This document shows, one piece after another, positions 41,853 through 51,065 of a stretch of DNA of 53,959 nucleotides. Both the position numbers and the translations under genes were made by a program. Each line of letters starts with the position of its first letter. The first letter of the stretch is position 1. A model generated the notes under the pieces. That model did not search any database and was not told the DNA's origin. It worked only from the letters and a program-made list of their open reading frames with translations. Origin of the DNA: Clostridium sp. (GTDB lineage Bacteria; Bacillota; Clostridia; Lachnospirales; Lachnospiraceae); NCBI GenBank assembly GCA_023664775.1, contig JAMPEW010000019.1, positions 1 to 53,959 on the forward strand, read 5' to 3'.

Positions 41853-42731
41853 TTAATTCCCCAAAAGCTGATAAAATTCTTCGAGGGTAAGGTCATGCTC
41901 GTGCATAAATTTTGCAGCCTCCTCACCAACATACCTGAAATGCCACGGCTCATAGTCCATACCCGTCACCTCAACCTTGTCCTTTGGATATCTCAAAATA
42001 AAGCCATAGCTATAGCAGTTGTCAGTCAACCATTTTACAGTCTCATTTGTCTCCAGCTCCACCGTAAGCGAAAAATGCTCCTCATCTGAAAGGTCAATGG
42101 CAAGTCCGGTCTCATGCTCACTGTAACCTACCATTGGTACCGTTTCAGAGGTTTTCGCCCGAGCCTCCTCCTCGCTTAAGCCTTGGTCCATAAGCGCCTG
42201 AATATTTCTGTCAATAACGCCCTGCTGGGCTTCCTTATCCCTGTATGCAGCAACAATGTTATAATGTAAACCCGTGTCATTGCATGCCTTTGTAAATCTG
42301 TATAAATCTATATACATCTGCTCATCAATGATAAAGCCGCTGTTTAAGGTATGCTGTTCAAAGGTATAATCCTCAGGCAGAGGGTTGTCATTATTTACGA
42401 GAAGCAGCAGTGCTTTATTTCTCTCATATATCTCATTCGCCTCCTTGGAAAGCCCTAAATCGGGATTTACTGCTTCCGTGGTGGCATTTGTAGGCGTAGC
42501 CGTGCTTTCCTTTTTTTTCTCCTTTTTATCAGGCTTCAAAAGGTTTGCAAACAGTACGACAACTAAAATTATGGCAGCAAGTGCAAAAATGGTATACATT
42601 AAAATGCTGTAATCACCGGCTTTTGTGTGCTTAACTAAAAGTCTTACATATTTTTTGAAAAATCGACGGATTTTCTTAAATGCCCGCTTTATTTTTTTAC
42701 CGAGGGCAAGAAAAAATGATTTTACATTCAT
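41853..42731 (-). CDS. M15-family D,D-carboxypeptidase (VanY-like)
   Basis: A 292-residue protein with a basic N-terminus, one membrane segment (about residues 43-64), a Ser/Thr/Ala spacer and an M15B peptidase domain. Zinc ligands are in SEHETGLAIDLSD (H-x6-D) and EPWHFRYVG (H). It would remove D-Ala from peptidoglycan precursors or mature wall. A lone vanY-type gene without van regulators does not imply glycopeptide resistance. GGAG-type ribosome site precedes the ATG. Confidence 0.92.
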   Translation of the reverse strand: MNVKSFFLALGKKIKRAFKKIRRFFKKYVRLLVKHTKAGDYSILMYTIFALAAIILVVVLFANLLKPDKKEKKKESTATPTNATTEAVNPDLGLSKEANEIYERNKALLLLVNNDNPLPEDYTFEQHTLNSGFIIDEQMYIDLYRFTKACNDTGLHYNIVAAYRDKEAQQGVIDRNIQALMDQGLSEEEARAKTSETVPMVGYSEHETGLAIDLSDEEHFSLTVELETNETVKWLTDNCYSYGFILRYPKDKVEVTGMDYEPWHFRYVGEEAAKFMHEHDLTLEEFYQLLGN

Positions 42732-42772
42732 TTGCTGTCTCCTTTGTATATAATGAATTTTTGTCTTACGGA

Positions 42773-43081
42773 TTAATCAAGCATTTCCAAAATTTCATTC
42801 TTTGGTATGGCACCGACCACTCTCTTTACCGGAGTTCCTTTTTTAAATAGCATAAGCGTCGGTATTGACATTACACTGTAGGTTGTGGCAATGTCGCTTG
42901 CCTCGTCTATGTTGCATTTGCAAACCTTAACGTCAGGACGTTCATTTGCAAAATCCTCAATTATGGGACCCATCATTTTACACGGTCCACACCAGTCGGC
43001 ATAAAAATCGACCAAAACTACATCATCTGCTTTTAGAACCTCTTTTTCAAAATTGTCTGAACTAACATGTGTAACTCCCAT
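42773..43081 (-). CDS. trxA: Thioredoxin
   Basis: A 102-residue thioredoxin with the active site WCGPCK, the cis-proline loop MSIPTLMLF and the ending region GAIPKNEILEMLD. It reduces protein disulfides in the cytoplasm. It lies 18 bases downstream of the GTPase fusion gene and is probably cotranscribed with it. Confidence 0.97.
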   Translation of the reverse strand: MGVTHVSSDNFEKEVLKADDVVLVDFYADWCGPCKMMGPIIEDFANERPDVKVCKCNIDEASDIATTYSVMSIPTLMLFKKGTPVKRVVGAIPKNEILEMLD

Positions 43082-43099
43082 AATACTTCCTCCTTTTCA

Positions 43100-45634
43100 T
43101 TATAAATTGTATTGTTCCCTCAATTCCTTTGCCTTTTCATTTATATCAATGATAAGCTCCCTGGAGGACATAATGCTGCAATCCTGTCCTCTTGTTATCT
43201 GCTGTATCAGTCCGTCGGAGCTTGCTACGGTTATATTATAACACTTTCTGCCCGAATTGGTAAACTTTTCTATAAAAGCGTCGGCAGTTTCGCCCTCTTT
43301 TGTATGAATTACGGTTATATTGTCAATTTCCTCGGTCTGTCCCCTGTTATTTTTCAGCCTGTAGCCGTCAAAAACAAGCATAACGGGAATATCAGTCGTG
43401 GCTCTGTAATTGGCAAGAAGCTGTATCAGCTTGTCCTTTGCAGCCACAATATTTGTTTCGGCAAGGCTCTTTAATTCCTCATCTGCAAATATTACATTGT
43501 AGCCGTCCACAATCAAAAGCTTATCAAGGGGCTTAGTCTGTTTATACCGTACCTTATGCTCAGGCTCGGCAACTTTCTTTTCATGCTCATGCTTTTCTGC
43601 CCTTTTGTTTGCATATGCCGTCCTGTTTATGATTTCGTCTATCTCGTCAGCTCCGATGGAATAATCAAATGGTTTATTTTTTGCAGTGGCATATGCATAA
43701 GACGAGGTTTCCTCTTTTATATCATCAAAAACATGCATATGCTGTTCCACCTCATACCATGGAACAATGTAGCCCGAGCCGTGTGCACAAAATACCGATG
43801 AAGAAAGGTTTACGGCATCCTTGTCAGGGTCATAGGCTGATTGTTCAATAACCTCCGCCTCATTGTGACATGGCATATATCCCTTAAAGGTACATGAAAT
43901 ACTGCCAAGCCCCTTTGTGTAGGCATTTACATTTTCCTGATAGTCCCTCAGTGTTGCAACCGGTCCATATCCGTATAAAACTGCCGTATCTGCTTCCAAT
44001 GTATGGCTTGCTATAACTGCATAAAGCAGGTCAAGCTCTGTCATTGCTTTTCCAAGAAGCGAGGCAGGAATTTTAAGCTCAAAATCATAGTAAGGCTCAA
44101 GCAGTCTGGAATCCGCCTTCATAAGTCCCTGTCTGACAGCCCTGCCTGCCGCCTGCCTGAAATCTCCGCCTACCGTATGCTTGTCATGGGCTCTCCCATT
44201 TATGACGGCAATTTTTACGTCCGTAAGGGGCGAGCCTGTCAGCACACCCTTTAAGCTGCGTGACTTTAAGCAGGAAATAACGAGCCTCTGCCAGTTTTTA
44301 TCAAGCTTGTCCGTACTGCACTCAGAAAAAATGCTGATACCGCTTCCACGCTCTCCTGGGGAAAGCTTAAGATGTACCTCCGCATAATGCCGCAAGGGTT
44401 CAAAATGTCCAACGCCTATTACGGCATTTGTGATTGTTTCCCTGTACTCGATATCTCCCATGCCATACGTTACATCAAGGTTATAGTTTCGTTTCAGAAG
44501 CCTTGACAGAATTTCTAACTGCACCTGCCCCATTATTTTTACGTTTATGTCTCCCCTTTGCTCGTCCCAGCTTATATGAAGCTCCGGAAGCTCGTCATTT
44601 AAGGAGGCAATATCCTGATACACCTTTTTGCTGTCGGCATCAGGCGGCAAAATAAGCCTGTATTTTAAGACCGGCTCAAGAATGGTAAGCGTTTCCACTG
44701 TCTCACTGTCTGAAATAATCTCGCCTGCACATGCGCCGCTAAGACCCGTAACGGTGCATATATCGCCTGCCGCCACAGTCTGTACGGCACTATATTTTTC
44801 TCCTGAATACAGCCGTATCTGTGTGACCTTCTCACCATTTATGACATCTCTTGTATTTAAACTGCCGCCTGTAATCTTCATGTGGGTCAGGCGCACATTC
44901 TGCTCATCATATGATATTTTGTATATTGCCGTTTTCAGTGCATCCCCATAAGATGCTTCAAGACAATAAGCGGAAAGTCCGTCAAGAAATTCATTTATTC
45001 CCTCAAGCTTTAAGGAAGAACCGAAAAAGCATGGAAATATAAGACGTTTTTTTATCAGCCCTGCAATATCCGACCTGTCTATAGTATACCCGTTTAAATA
45101 CTTATCAAGCAGATTTTCCTCGGACATTGCAATTTGTTCCATGTCATTTTCATTAAATTCCTTACAGGAAAAATCAATGCACTGTCCGGAAAGTCCGCTG
45201 GAAAGCGCCTTCATAATCTGTCCCTTGTCGGCAAGCGGCATATCCATCTTATTTACAAATAAAAACACGGGAATATCGTACCTTTTAAGAAGCCTCCACA
45301 GGGTTTTTGTATGTGCCTGAATCCCCTCAGTCCCGCTTATTACAAGAATTGCATAATCTATAACCTGAAGCGTTCTCTCTGCCTCAACAGAAAAATCGGT
45401 ATGTCCGGGCGTATCAAGTAAAACAAACTGTGTATCATCATAGGAAAATCTTGCCTGCTTGGAAAATACAGTTATTCCACGGCTTCTTTCGATTTCATCC
45501 GTATCAAGATATGTGTTCTGCTTATCAACTCTCCCCAAATTTTTTATTGCTCCCGCAGTAAAAAGAAGCGCCTCGGATAATGTAGTTTTTCCGGCATCCA
45601 CATGTGCCAGTATTCCTATTGTTATTTTTTTCAT
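43100..45634 (-). CDS. Tet(M)-like ribosomal GTPase fused to a Rae1/YacP-type NYN domain
   Basis: An 844-residue fusion. Residues 1-640 align by motif with EF-G-like ribosomal protection proteins: G1 AHVDAGKTTL, G2 RGITVF, G3 DTPGHTDF, G4 NKMD, then domains II to V. After a charged linker (about 640-680) comes a NYN/PIN-like domain of YacP type: LLIVDGYNVIFADEEL, MLVFDGYRLK, HTKEGETADAFIEKF, VASSDGLIQQ, MSSRELIIDI. B. subtilis Rae1 (YacP) cuts mRNA in the ribosomal A site. The fusion suggests a ribosome-targeted GTPase carrying an mRNA endonuclease. Divergence from Tet(M) makes tetracycline resistance uncertain. It starts with a clean ATG. Confidence 0.9.
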   Translation of the reverse strand: MKKITIGILAHVDAGKTTLSEALLFTAGAIKNLGRVDKQNTYLDTDEIERSRGITVFSKQARFSYDDTQFVLLDTPGHTDFSVEAERTLQVIDYAILVISGTEGIQAHTKTLWRLLKRYDIPVFLFVNKMDMPLADKGQIMKALSSGLSGQCIDFSCKEFNENDMEQIAMSEENLLDKYLNGYTIDRSDIAGLIKKRLIFPCFFGSSLKLEGINEFLDGLSAYCLEASYGDALKTAIYKISYDEQNVRLTHMKITGGSLNTRDVINGEKVTQIRLYSGEKYSAVQTVAAGDICTVTGLSGACAGEIISDSETVETLTILEPVLKYRLILPPDADSKKVYQDIASLNDELPELHISWDEQRGDINVKIMGQVQLEILSRLLKRNYNLDVTYGMGDIEYRETITNAVIGVGHFEPLRHYAEVHLKLSPGERGSGISIFSECSTDKLDKNWQRLVISCLKSRSLKGVLTGSPLTDVKIAVINGRAHDKHTVGGDFRQAAGRAVRQGLMKADSRLLEPYYDFELKIPASLLGKAMTELDLLYAVIASHTLEADTAVLYGYGPVATLRDYQENVNAYTKGLGSISCTFKGYMPCHNEAEVIEQSAYDPDKDAVNLSSSVFCAHGSGYIVPWYEVEQHMHVFDDIKEETSSYAYATAKNKPFDYSIGADEIDEIINRTAYANKRAEKHEHEKKVAEPEHKVRYKQTKPLDKLLIVDGYNVIFADEELKSLAETNIVAAKDKLIQLLANYRATTDIPVMLVFDGYRLKNNRGQTEEIDNITVIHTKEGETADAFIEKFTNSGRKCYNITVASSDGLIQQITRGQDCSIMSSRELIIDINEKAKELREQYNL

Positions 45635-45722
45635 TTCAAATCCCGCCGGTTGTACATCGCCACATTATAATTAACTATTATCTTATTAATTTTATCAATT
45701 TATGACGTACTATGCAATCATT

Positions 45723-47414
45723 TTATAACACACCCCAGCCGATTTCAGGGTTTGGATAGCTTGTGTAGCCCGGAAGGGGTGACGCTTCACGTATCAAATA
45801 AGCCTTAAGCTTTTCTCCATACATAAATGGGTCGTTTCCATTTACAATTCCCCACTCCATAAGTCTTACTGCCCTTGCGGAAACATAAGGCGTGGCAAAG
45901 GAGGTTCCTGACACTGCCGTATATCCCCCGCCTGTTCGTGGAACGGTTATATTTACCCCCGGAGCCGATACATCCGGCTTCACCTCATTGTTTATTGTGT
46001 AGCCCCTTCCCGAAAATGCCGCATAGGACAGCGTTCTTTCATCATATGCCCCAACGCTTATGGTATTTCTTGCCGTAGCAGGTATTGTCATTGTTGTGTA
46101 CTTAGAGGGTGTGGAAAATATTACATCGGCAGAGGTTCCCTCTGAGACGGGAAGCCATATGTCCAGCCTGCCGTCAAGGATTGATTTTGGGTTAAAGCTT
46201 ATGGTCCATATGCCCTGTGATAGATATCCGTTTTGTGGAATAATTGAAATGTACGTTTCCTGATTTTTGTTAAAGGGTGTCGGATAGCCATTAATAACGC
46301 TGATATCCATGCCGGGTATTTTGTAGGTCATTACCTCCTGATATAAATTAAAGGGTCCAATCATGCTGCCGTCAGGCGCCATGAGAAATATGTCCACAAC
46401 ATCGAGAAAGCTTCTCCATATTTGAAGGTTAAGGCTTACAACATAAGGATTTACAATAAAGTCGGTTCTCTGCCATGACGTGTTTCCAAGCATAAGCTGT
46501 GCATGTCTTGCCGCTTCGCCCTCATTTCCCATGCCTGTGACGATGCTTACCCTTGCAATTTCGGCAACGGAATCGATATATTCCTCAACCATTGAATTGG
46601 AGCCATGGTCGCCATAATTGTTCCCATAGCTTAAATTGATAACAAGCGGAAGCCCGTAATTTATTGCGTAGGATATTGCAAAATCAATTGCCATGATAAG
46701 GGATGACGTGCTTGGAAGTCCGCCAGCATAGCCGTTATCAAGCTTAATTGCAAGCAGCTTTGCATTTGGAACCGTATCTGCAATAATGCCTGCAACCGCA
46801 GTTCCATGTCCTGAAAAATCAAAGGCAGGAAGTGTTATCCCGCTTTCCAAAGCCTCGTTAATATCGTTCTCCGAATAAAATCTGCCGATACCATAATATG
46901 CGGAAACAACATCATCAGGGTTTCTTTCATTCGTCTGATCCCATATGCCTGCAAGCCTTGTATTGCCGTTTTCGTAACGAAAAATCTCGTGGTTATAATC
47001 AATGCCTGAATCTATGACGGCAACGAGCACGCCCGCCCCCGTAAAGGAAGATGCCTCCAAAATGCTTTGCTGTGAGGCGGAAATTTCATCGAAAAAAATA
47101 TCAGAAGCAGTAAAGCCTTCAAGATAAATGCTTTTCGGCTTTTCAATAAATATAATTTCAGGGCTTCTGCTGAGCCGTTCAATCATCTCGCTTCTGATTC
47201 GTATAATTGCAAAGCTATTTTTTAATGCAACATAGGTAAAGCCAAGCGATAGGCTTAACGCCTGCAAATCTCCTATATATTTTACAATCAGCTCCCATTG
47301 GTCAAAGGCATTGTTGTAGCCGACGTCAAGGTCAAGTGATTTACGTCTTTCATCCTGAGGCGTCGCAAGCGCAAGGTTTAATTCCGTGCCAAGCTTTGAA
47401 GGATCCTCAACCAT
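45723..47414 (-). CDS. S8 subtilisin-like serine protease, Csp-like
   Basis: A 563-residue subtilase with an N-terminal propeptide-like part (about 1-120). The triad is complete: Asp in VAVIDSGIDYNHE, His in SGHGTAVAGIIAD and Ser in GTSFATPYVSARA. An insert between the His and Ser regions (about residues 290-440) is typical of the clostridial CspA/B/C group, where CspB activates the spore cortex lytic enzyme. No signal peptide is visible, as in Csp proteins. The sporulation genes sigE and spoIIGA are nearby, supporting a spore link, but other subtilases share this layout. Confidence 0.85.
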   Translation of the reverse strand: MVEDPSKLGTELNLALATPQDERRKSLDLDVGYNNAFDQWELIVKYIGDLQALSLSLGFTYVALKNSFAIIRIRSEMIERLSRSPEIIFIEKPKSIYLEGFTASDIFFDEISASQQSILEASSFTGAGVLVAVIDSGIDYNHEIFRYENGNTRLAGIWDQTNERNPDDVVSAYYGIGRFYSENDINEALESGITLPAFDFSGHGTAVAGIIADTVPNAKLLAIKLDNGYAGGLPSTSSLIMAIDFAISYAINYGLPLVINLSYGNNYGDHGSNSMVEEYIDSVAEIARVSIVTGMGNEGEAARHAQLMLGNTSWQRTDFIVNPYVVSLNLQIWRSFLDVVDIFLMAPDGSMIGPFNLYQEVMTYKIPGMDISVINGYPTPFNKNQETYISIIPQNGYLSQGIWTISFNPKSILDGRLDIWLPVSEGTSADVIFSTPSKYTTMTIPATARNTISVGAYDERTLSYAAFSGRGYTINNEVKPDVSAPGVNITVPRTGGGYTAVSGTSFATPYVSARAVRLMEWGIVNGNDPFMYGEKLKAYLIREASPLPGYTSYPNPEIGWGVL

Positions 47415-47468
47415 GTTTCACCACATCATTTATCCATATTAATACTATAATACGGCATTACATTTTTT

Positions 47469-49019
47469 TTATGCTGATTTTTTGATAAATCTGTTTATAA
47501 TTCTGTTTACAATTTCCTTGGATTCGCCAAATTCCCGAAGCCTTGAATAAAACAGCAAAAATACCAGATTTGAAACGACGGCGCAGACAAGAAGCTTTAC
47601 GATAACTGCGCCCATTCCCGCCCCGGGAACAAGCATACATGCAAAATAACATAAAACACATGCAAGCATTGTTATGACGGCATAAAAGAATAACCGAAGG
47701 ACATATTCCCGTTTGCTTCTCTTAAACATTGTCTTAAATATGTTGTGTAAAATCCAAGGCATGCCGACGCAGGAAACCGATAGAACCGATGCGACAAGAA
47801 CGCCGTAAATTCCTAAGAACTGTACGAGTATTATGTTTAAAATCAGATTTGCAAAGGCAGTTGCAAGGGGTCTGAATCTGTCCTCATGCCATATTCCCGC
47901 CGCATTTTTGTAGGTGTGAAGCACAAGGTTCATCTGATCCACAAAGAAATATACCGTAAAGCAAATATCAATGACAATTCCCAGCGTATTTTCACTGCCT
48001 GCCCATATCATCATAAACGGATGCAGCAGACAGAGCAGACAACAGCAGCATATGCCAACAAGCCATGCCACGATAAACGTAAATTTATTCATGTCATTAT
48101 AATTTTTTTCTTCCGTTTCCATTATGATGCTGTTTCCAATTCCTGCCGTGCAGGAGGCATAGATAACCTGAAGCAGCGTAATGACGGATTTTACAATATA
48201 GTAATAGTTATTATAAATTGCAAGAGGCGTAAGACCCATGAAAATGGATATTACGATTGAATCCATTGACATAACCATAACCATGCCAAGTCTTGAGGTA
48301 AATAAATCCTTGATACGCTGGTTTATATTTCTTGTAATATCAGGCGAAAGCTCTCCCTCCGGCTTATATTCAGGATATTTTTTAATGGAAAAATATGCCA
48401 CCACAATATTTGTAAGCACCTGTGTAAGAAATGAAACGATAAGGTACAGATAGTAGCTTTTAAATATAATTACAACAAGGAATTGTCCGACATACTGGAA
48501 TGTATTTGTAATGAGGGAAACCTTGCTTGTAATATCGTCCCTCTGATGTGCCGTAAGCAGGCTGCTTCTGTAAGCAAAAAGCCAATAAGACACAACCGTA
48601 CACGCAAGATTCAAGAGATAAATGATGTATATATTTACGTCGGAGGGAACCTCCCCGACTGCATTTTTCGCAATCAGATGTGGCACAAACGGTAAAACAA
48701 TTGTACCTGCCACTGCGATAACCGCACCGATAATTCTGTAATATCTTCGATAAAGCTTTAAAAGGGCACATATCTCCTGCTTATCATTTCTAATGATAGG
48801 CTCATACATGCTGTAAACCATAGCCGAGCCAACACCCAGCTCCGCCATATTAAGCACAAGAAGAATAGACGAAAACAAGCCATTTAATCCTAAATATTTC
48901 ATACCCATGAAATACATAATGGCTGTTCTCATCAAAAATGGCAGTAATATCTGATACACCTTCAGTATCATGCCAAAAAATATATTTCTTGTAGCATTGG
49001 CTACTCTGCCGTCCTCCAC
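47469..49019 (-). CDS. Polysaccharide/lipid flippase (MOP superfamily)
   Basis: A 516-residue membrane protein with about 12-14 helices, of the oligosaccharide flippase type. The N-terminus EDGRVANATRNIFFGMILK is typical of Firmicutes polysaccharide transporters. The start is the GTG at 49019 with AAGGAGGAG 6 bases upstream. The frame is open further back to 49157, but those codons are the tRNA-Leu gene read in translation (VSELADEADSKSV, VQVPPPA), a well-known artefact. It stands alone without glycosyltransferases, so its cargo is unknown. Confidence 0.88.
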   Translation of the reverse strand: MEDGRVANATRNIFFGMILKVYQILLPFLMRTAIMYFMGMKYLGLNGLFSSILLVLNMAELGVGSAMVYSMYEPIIRNDKQEICALLKLYRRYYRIIGAVIAVAGTIVLPFVPHLIAKNAVGEVPSDVNIYIIYLLNLACTVVSYWLFAYRSSLLTAHQRDDITSKVSLITNTFQYVGQFLVVIIFKSYYLYLIVSFLTQVLTNIVVAYFSIKKYPEYKPEGELSPDITRNINQRIKDLFTSRLGMVMVMSMDSIVISIFMGLTPLAIYNNYYYIVKSVITLLQVIYASCTAGIGNSIIMETEEKNYNDMNKFTFIVAWLVGICCCCLLCLLHPFMMIWAGSENTLGIVIDICFTVYFFVDQMNLVLHTYKNAAGIWHEDRFRPLATAFANLILNIILVQFLGIYGVLVASVLSVSCVGMPWILHNIFKTMFKRSKREYVLRLFFYAVITMLACVLCYFACMLVPGAGMGAVIVKLLVCAVVSNLVFLLFYSRLREFGESKEIVNRIINRFIKKSA

Positions 49020-49052
49020 CTTAAGCTCCTCCTTAGGCTGCGGCTTATATAA

Positions 49053-49136
49053 TGCCGGTGGCGGGACTTGAACCCGCACGACGTCGCCGTCAACAGATTT
49101 TGAGTCTGCCTCGTCTGCCAATTCCGACACACCGGC
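49053..49136 (-). tRNA. tRNA-Leu, anticodon CAA
   Basis: An 84-base type II tRNA. The 7-bp acceptor stem GCCGGTG/CACCGGC ends in discriminator A with no encoded CCA. The anticodon stem-loop GCAGA-CTCAAAA-TCTGT carries CAA, reading UUG. A variable arm and the T-loop GGGTTCAAGTCCC are present. It is followed directly by the flippase gene on the same strand. Confidence 0.96.
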
Positions 49137-49193
49137 AAGCAACAGAAAATATAACATATTTTACCGAGTGTGTCAAGAATATAGACAGTCTTT

Positions 49194-49916
49194 TTACTCA
49201 AGCTTCATCATAGTTCTTTTCAGCCTTTTGATTATTTTCTTTTCAAGCCTTGATATGTATGACTGTGAAATACCAAGCAAATCAGCCACTTCCTTTTGGG
49301 TCATTTCCTCAATGGTGTCCCCAAGCCCGAATCTGAGCTCAATAATAAGACGCTCCCTGTCGCTCAAGGTTTCAAGTGCCTGCATTAAAAGCTCTTTATC
49401 TATCTCGTCCTCAATATCCTTGTATATCATATCATCGTCCGTACCAAGTATATCGGACAAAAGCAGCTCGTTACCGTCCCAATCTACGTTTAAGGGTTCA
49501 TCAATGGACACTTCAATTCTCGTTTTAAGACTTCTTCTGAGATACATAAGAATTTCATTTTCAATACATCTGCTTGCATAGGTTGCCAGCTTGATATTCT
49601 TATCCGCCTTAAATGTATTTATTGCTTTAATTAGCCCGATTGTTCCAATTGAAATTAAGTCCTCTACGCCTATCCCCGTATTGTCAAATTTCTTTGCAAT
49701 GTATACAACAAGTCTAAGATTATGCTCAATGAGCGTTCTTTTTACATCATCCTCCTCCAGCCTGCATATAAATTCTGCTTCCTCCTCAGGAGCAAGCGGT
49801 GCAGGTAAAATTTCCGAGCCTCCTATATAATGAACCTCATTTTTAGGAAATAATATAAAATTGGATATATTTTTTATGCTGAATCTGATTTTTTGATTGC
49901 TAACTAAACTAATCAT
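49194..49916 (-). CDS. sigE: Sporulation sigma factor SigE (pro-form)
   Basis: A 240-residue sigma-70 family factor. The hydrophobic N-terminal pro-sequence (about residues 1-30, [13 protein letters not shown] then VHYIGGSE) is removed by SpoIIGA before activity in the mother cell. Regions: [11 protein letters not shown] and [17 protein letters not shown] (region 2), [21 protein letters not shown], read in part, and region 4 [15 protein letters not shown] with helix-turn-helix [21 protein letters not shown]. The partner protease gene is 32 bases upstream. sigG, usually next after sigE, is replaced by the tRNA and flippase. Confidence 0.96.
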   Translation of the reverse strand: MISLVSNQKIRFSIKNISNFILFPKNEVHYIGGSEILPAPLAPEEEAEFICRLEEDDVKRTLIEHNLRLVVYIAKKFDNTGIGVEDLISIGTIGLIKAINTFKADKNIKLATYASRCIENEILMYLRRSLKTRIEVSIDEPLNVDWDGNELLLSDILGTDDDMIYKDIEDEIDKELLMQALETLSDRERLIIELRFGLGDTIEEMTQKEVADLLGISQSYISRLEKKIIKRLKRTMMKLE

Positions 49917-49948
49917 TTGAATACTCCTCTCTCTTTTTTTAGGTCATA

Positions 49949-50806
49949 TCACATACTGTTTTTTTGACGTATCATGCATGCGTGCAGTAAAATCTCGTAA
50001 TCGCTGCCGCCTATGGTATTTCTGCTTATTCCGGCAACAACATTTGTAAAAACGGCATTTGTATCAGGCAGGCAAAGTCTGTTAAGCTTAAATCCGGGCA
50101 TGACTGCGCAAGCCTCGCTTATGGTGCTGTAGCAAATGGGATAAATCGATATATCACTTGCTTCCCCTGCTCTTACATAATCAAACACACCGTTTTTTTT
50201 ATATGCTTCCAAAAATTTATTTATATTCTCCCCAAGTAACCTTTTAGAAAGCCTGCGGCTTATAATAATGACAGGACAATCCGTGGCATAATCAAAAAGC
50301 ATATTTCCTGAATCCAAGTATCCCCTGCAGCGTATACATTTATGATTTGCCAAAATAGAAACATTACATATGTTCGTTTCATATTCCCTGTATTTTTTTA
50401 CATTCCGGCAAAGCAGTATCAGAAGAAACACAAATAGTAAAAAAACCGGATATACTGCCCTGCTTTTGATTTTATTTGCAGCAGCTCCCCATATGCCGTA
50501 AATAACAATCATTGCAAGCAGTATTGTAAGCAGCAGCCTGATACTGCCCCAAAAGGATTTCAGGGTAAAAAAACCTGTCGTCATAATTATGTATATGGCA
50601 ACATATAATATATAATGTAAAAATTTGTTACCGCCCATCATCAAAATGTATTCTGCCGTGGTAACAGCACCGGTAAGCGCAGCCCAGATAACCACTCTTG
50701 TTATTTTTATGCGCATGTTTAAAATGGCAGCCGCAAGAGCAAGAACAACTGCATTTATTATGCTGCTCCATACAAGCATGACATCCGCATATAGCACATA
50801 TGTCAT
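49949..50806 (-). CDS. spoIIGA: Sigma-E processing peptidase SpoIIGA
   Basis: A 285-residue membrane-bound aspartic protease that processes pro-SigE. The N-terminal half has five hydrophobic helices. The C-terminal protease half has the catalytic Asp in CRGYLDSGNMLFD. The ATG at 50806 gives MTYVLYADVM and follows GGGGG. A frame extension up to 50947 is rejected. Identification is secured by the adjacent sigE. A TATAAT lies at 50843-50838, with two weak Spo0A-box-like sites further upstream. Confidence 0.93.
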   Translation of the reverse strand: MTYVLYADVMLVWSSIINAVVLALAAAILNMRIKITRVVIWAALTGAVTTAEYILMMGGNKFLHYILYVAIYIIMTTGFFTLKSFWGSIRLLLTILLAMIVIYGIWGAAANKIKSRAVYPVFLLFVFLLILLCRNVKKYREYETNICNVSILANHKCIRCRGYLDSGNMLFDYATDCPVIIISRRLSKRLLGENINKFLEAYKKNGVFDYVRAGEASDISIYPICYSTISEACAVMPGFKLNRLCLPDTNAVFTNVVAGISRNTIGGSDYEILLHACMIRQKNSM

Positions 50807-50837
50807 ATACACCCCCTTTTCAAATGGATTTTTTAAA

Positions 50838-50912
50838 ATTATATACTGATGGGAATGAAAAAAACGTCGTTTACTGTATGAGAATTTCGTAAAAAAAGAA
50901 GAAGAACCGACA
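50838..50912 (-). promoter_or_regulatory. Possible spoIIG promoter region
   Basis: The minus strand has TATAAT (50843-50838), 32 bases from the start codon. Further upstream are two partial matches to the Spo0A box TGTCGAA: reverse-oriented GTCGTTT at 50866-50872 on the plus strand, and TGTCGGT on the minus strand at 50912-50906. The known spoIIG promoter of Bacillus is Spo0A-activated, which is why I looked. The matches are weak, and no good -35 is seen. Confidence 0.3.
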
Positions 50913-50982
50913 GTCCTTCCCTTGAAAAACAACTCGAAAAAAGGCAAAATATGTCTGCCGCAGTAAGGATTTTAGGCACATA

Positions 50983-51020
50983 AAATAAAAAAGAACGTAT
51001 AGATTGGTTTTCTATACGTC
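50983..51020 (-). terminator. Intrinsic terminator after the Rpn gene
   Basis: On the minus strand ACGTATAGA and TCTATACGT form a perfect 9-bp stem with a 7-base loop, followed by a U-rich tract (TTCTTTTTTATTTT). It lies 46 bases after the Rpn gene stop and isolates spoIIGA from it. Confidence 0.88.
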
Positions 51021-51065
51021 CTGTTGCCATTACTATATTTAATTTGAGGTGAATGATTATGTTAA

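Noticed and set aside
41853-42731. Part of a vancomycin resistance cluster
   Set aside because: No vanRS, vanHAX or similar genes are near; M15 peptidases are common housekeeping enzymes.
43100-45634. Tetracycline resistance gene
   Set aside because: The GTPase is far diverged from Tet(M) and carries an extra nuclease-like domain. Resistance cannot be claimed from sequence.
49020-49157. 46-residue N-terminal extension of the flippase
   Set aside because: The residues are the translated tRNA-Leu gene. The GTG at 49019 has its own ribosome site.
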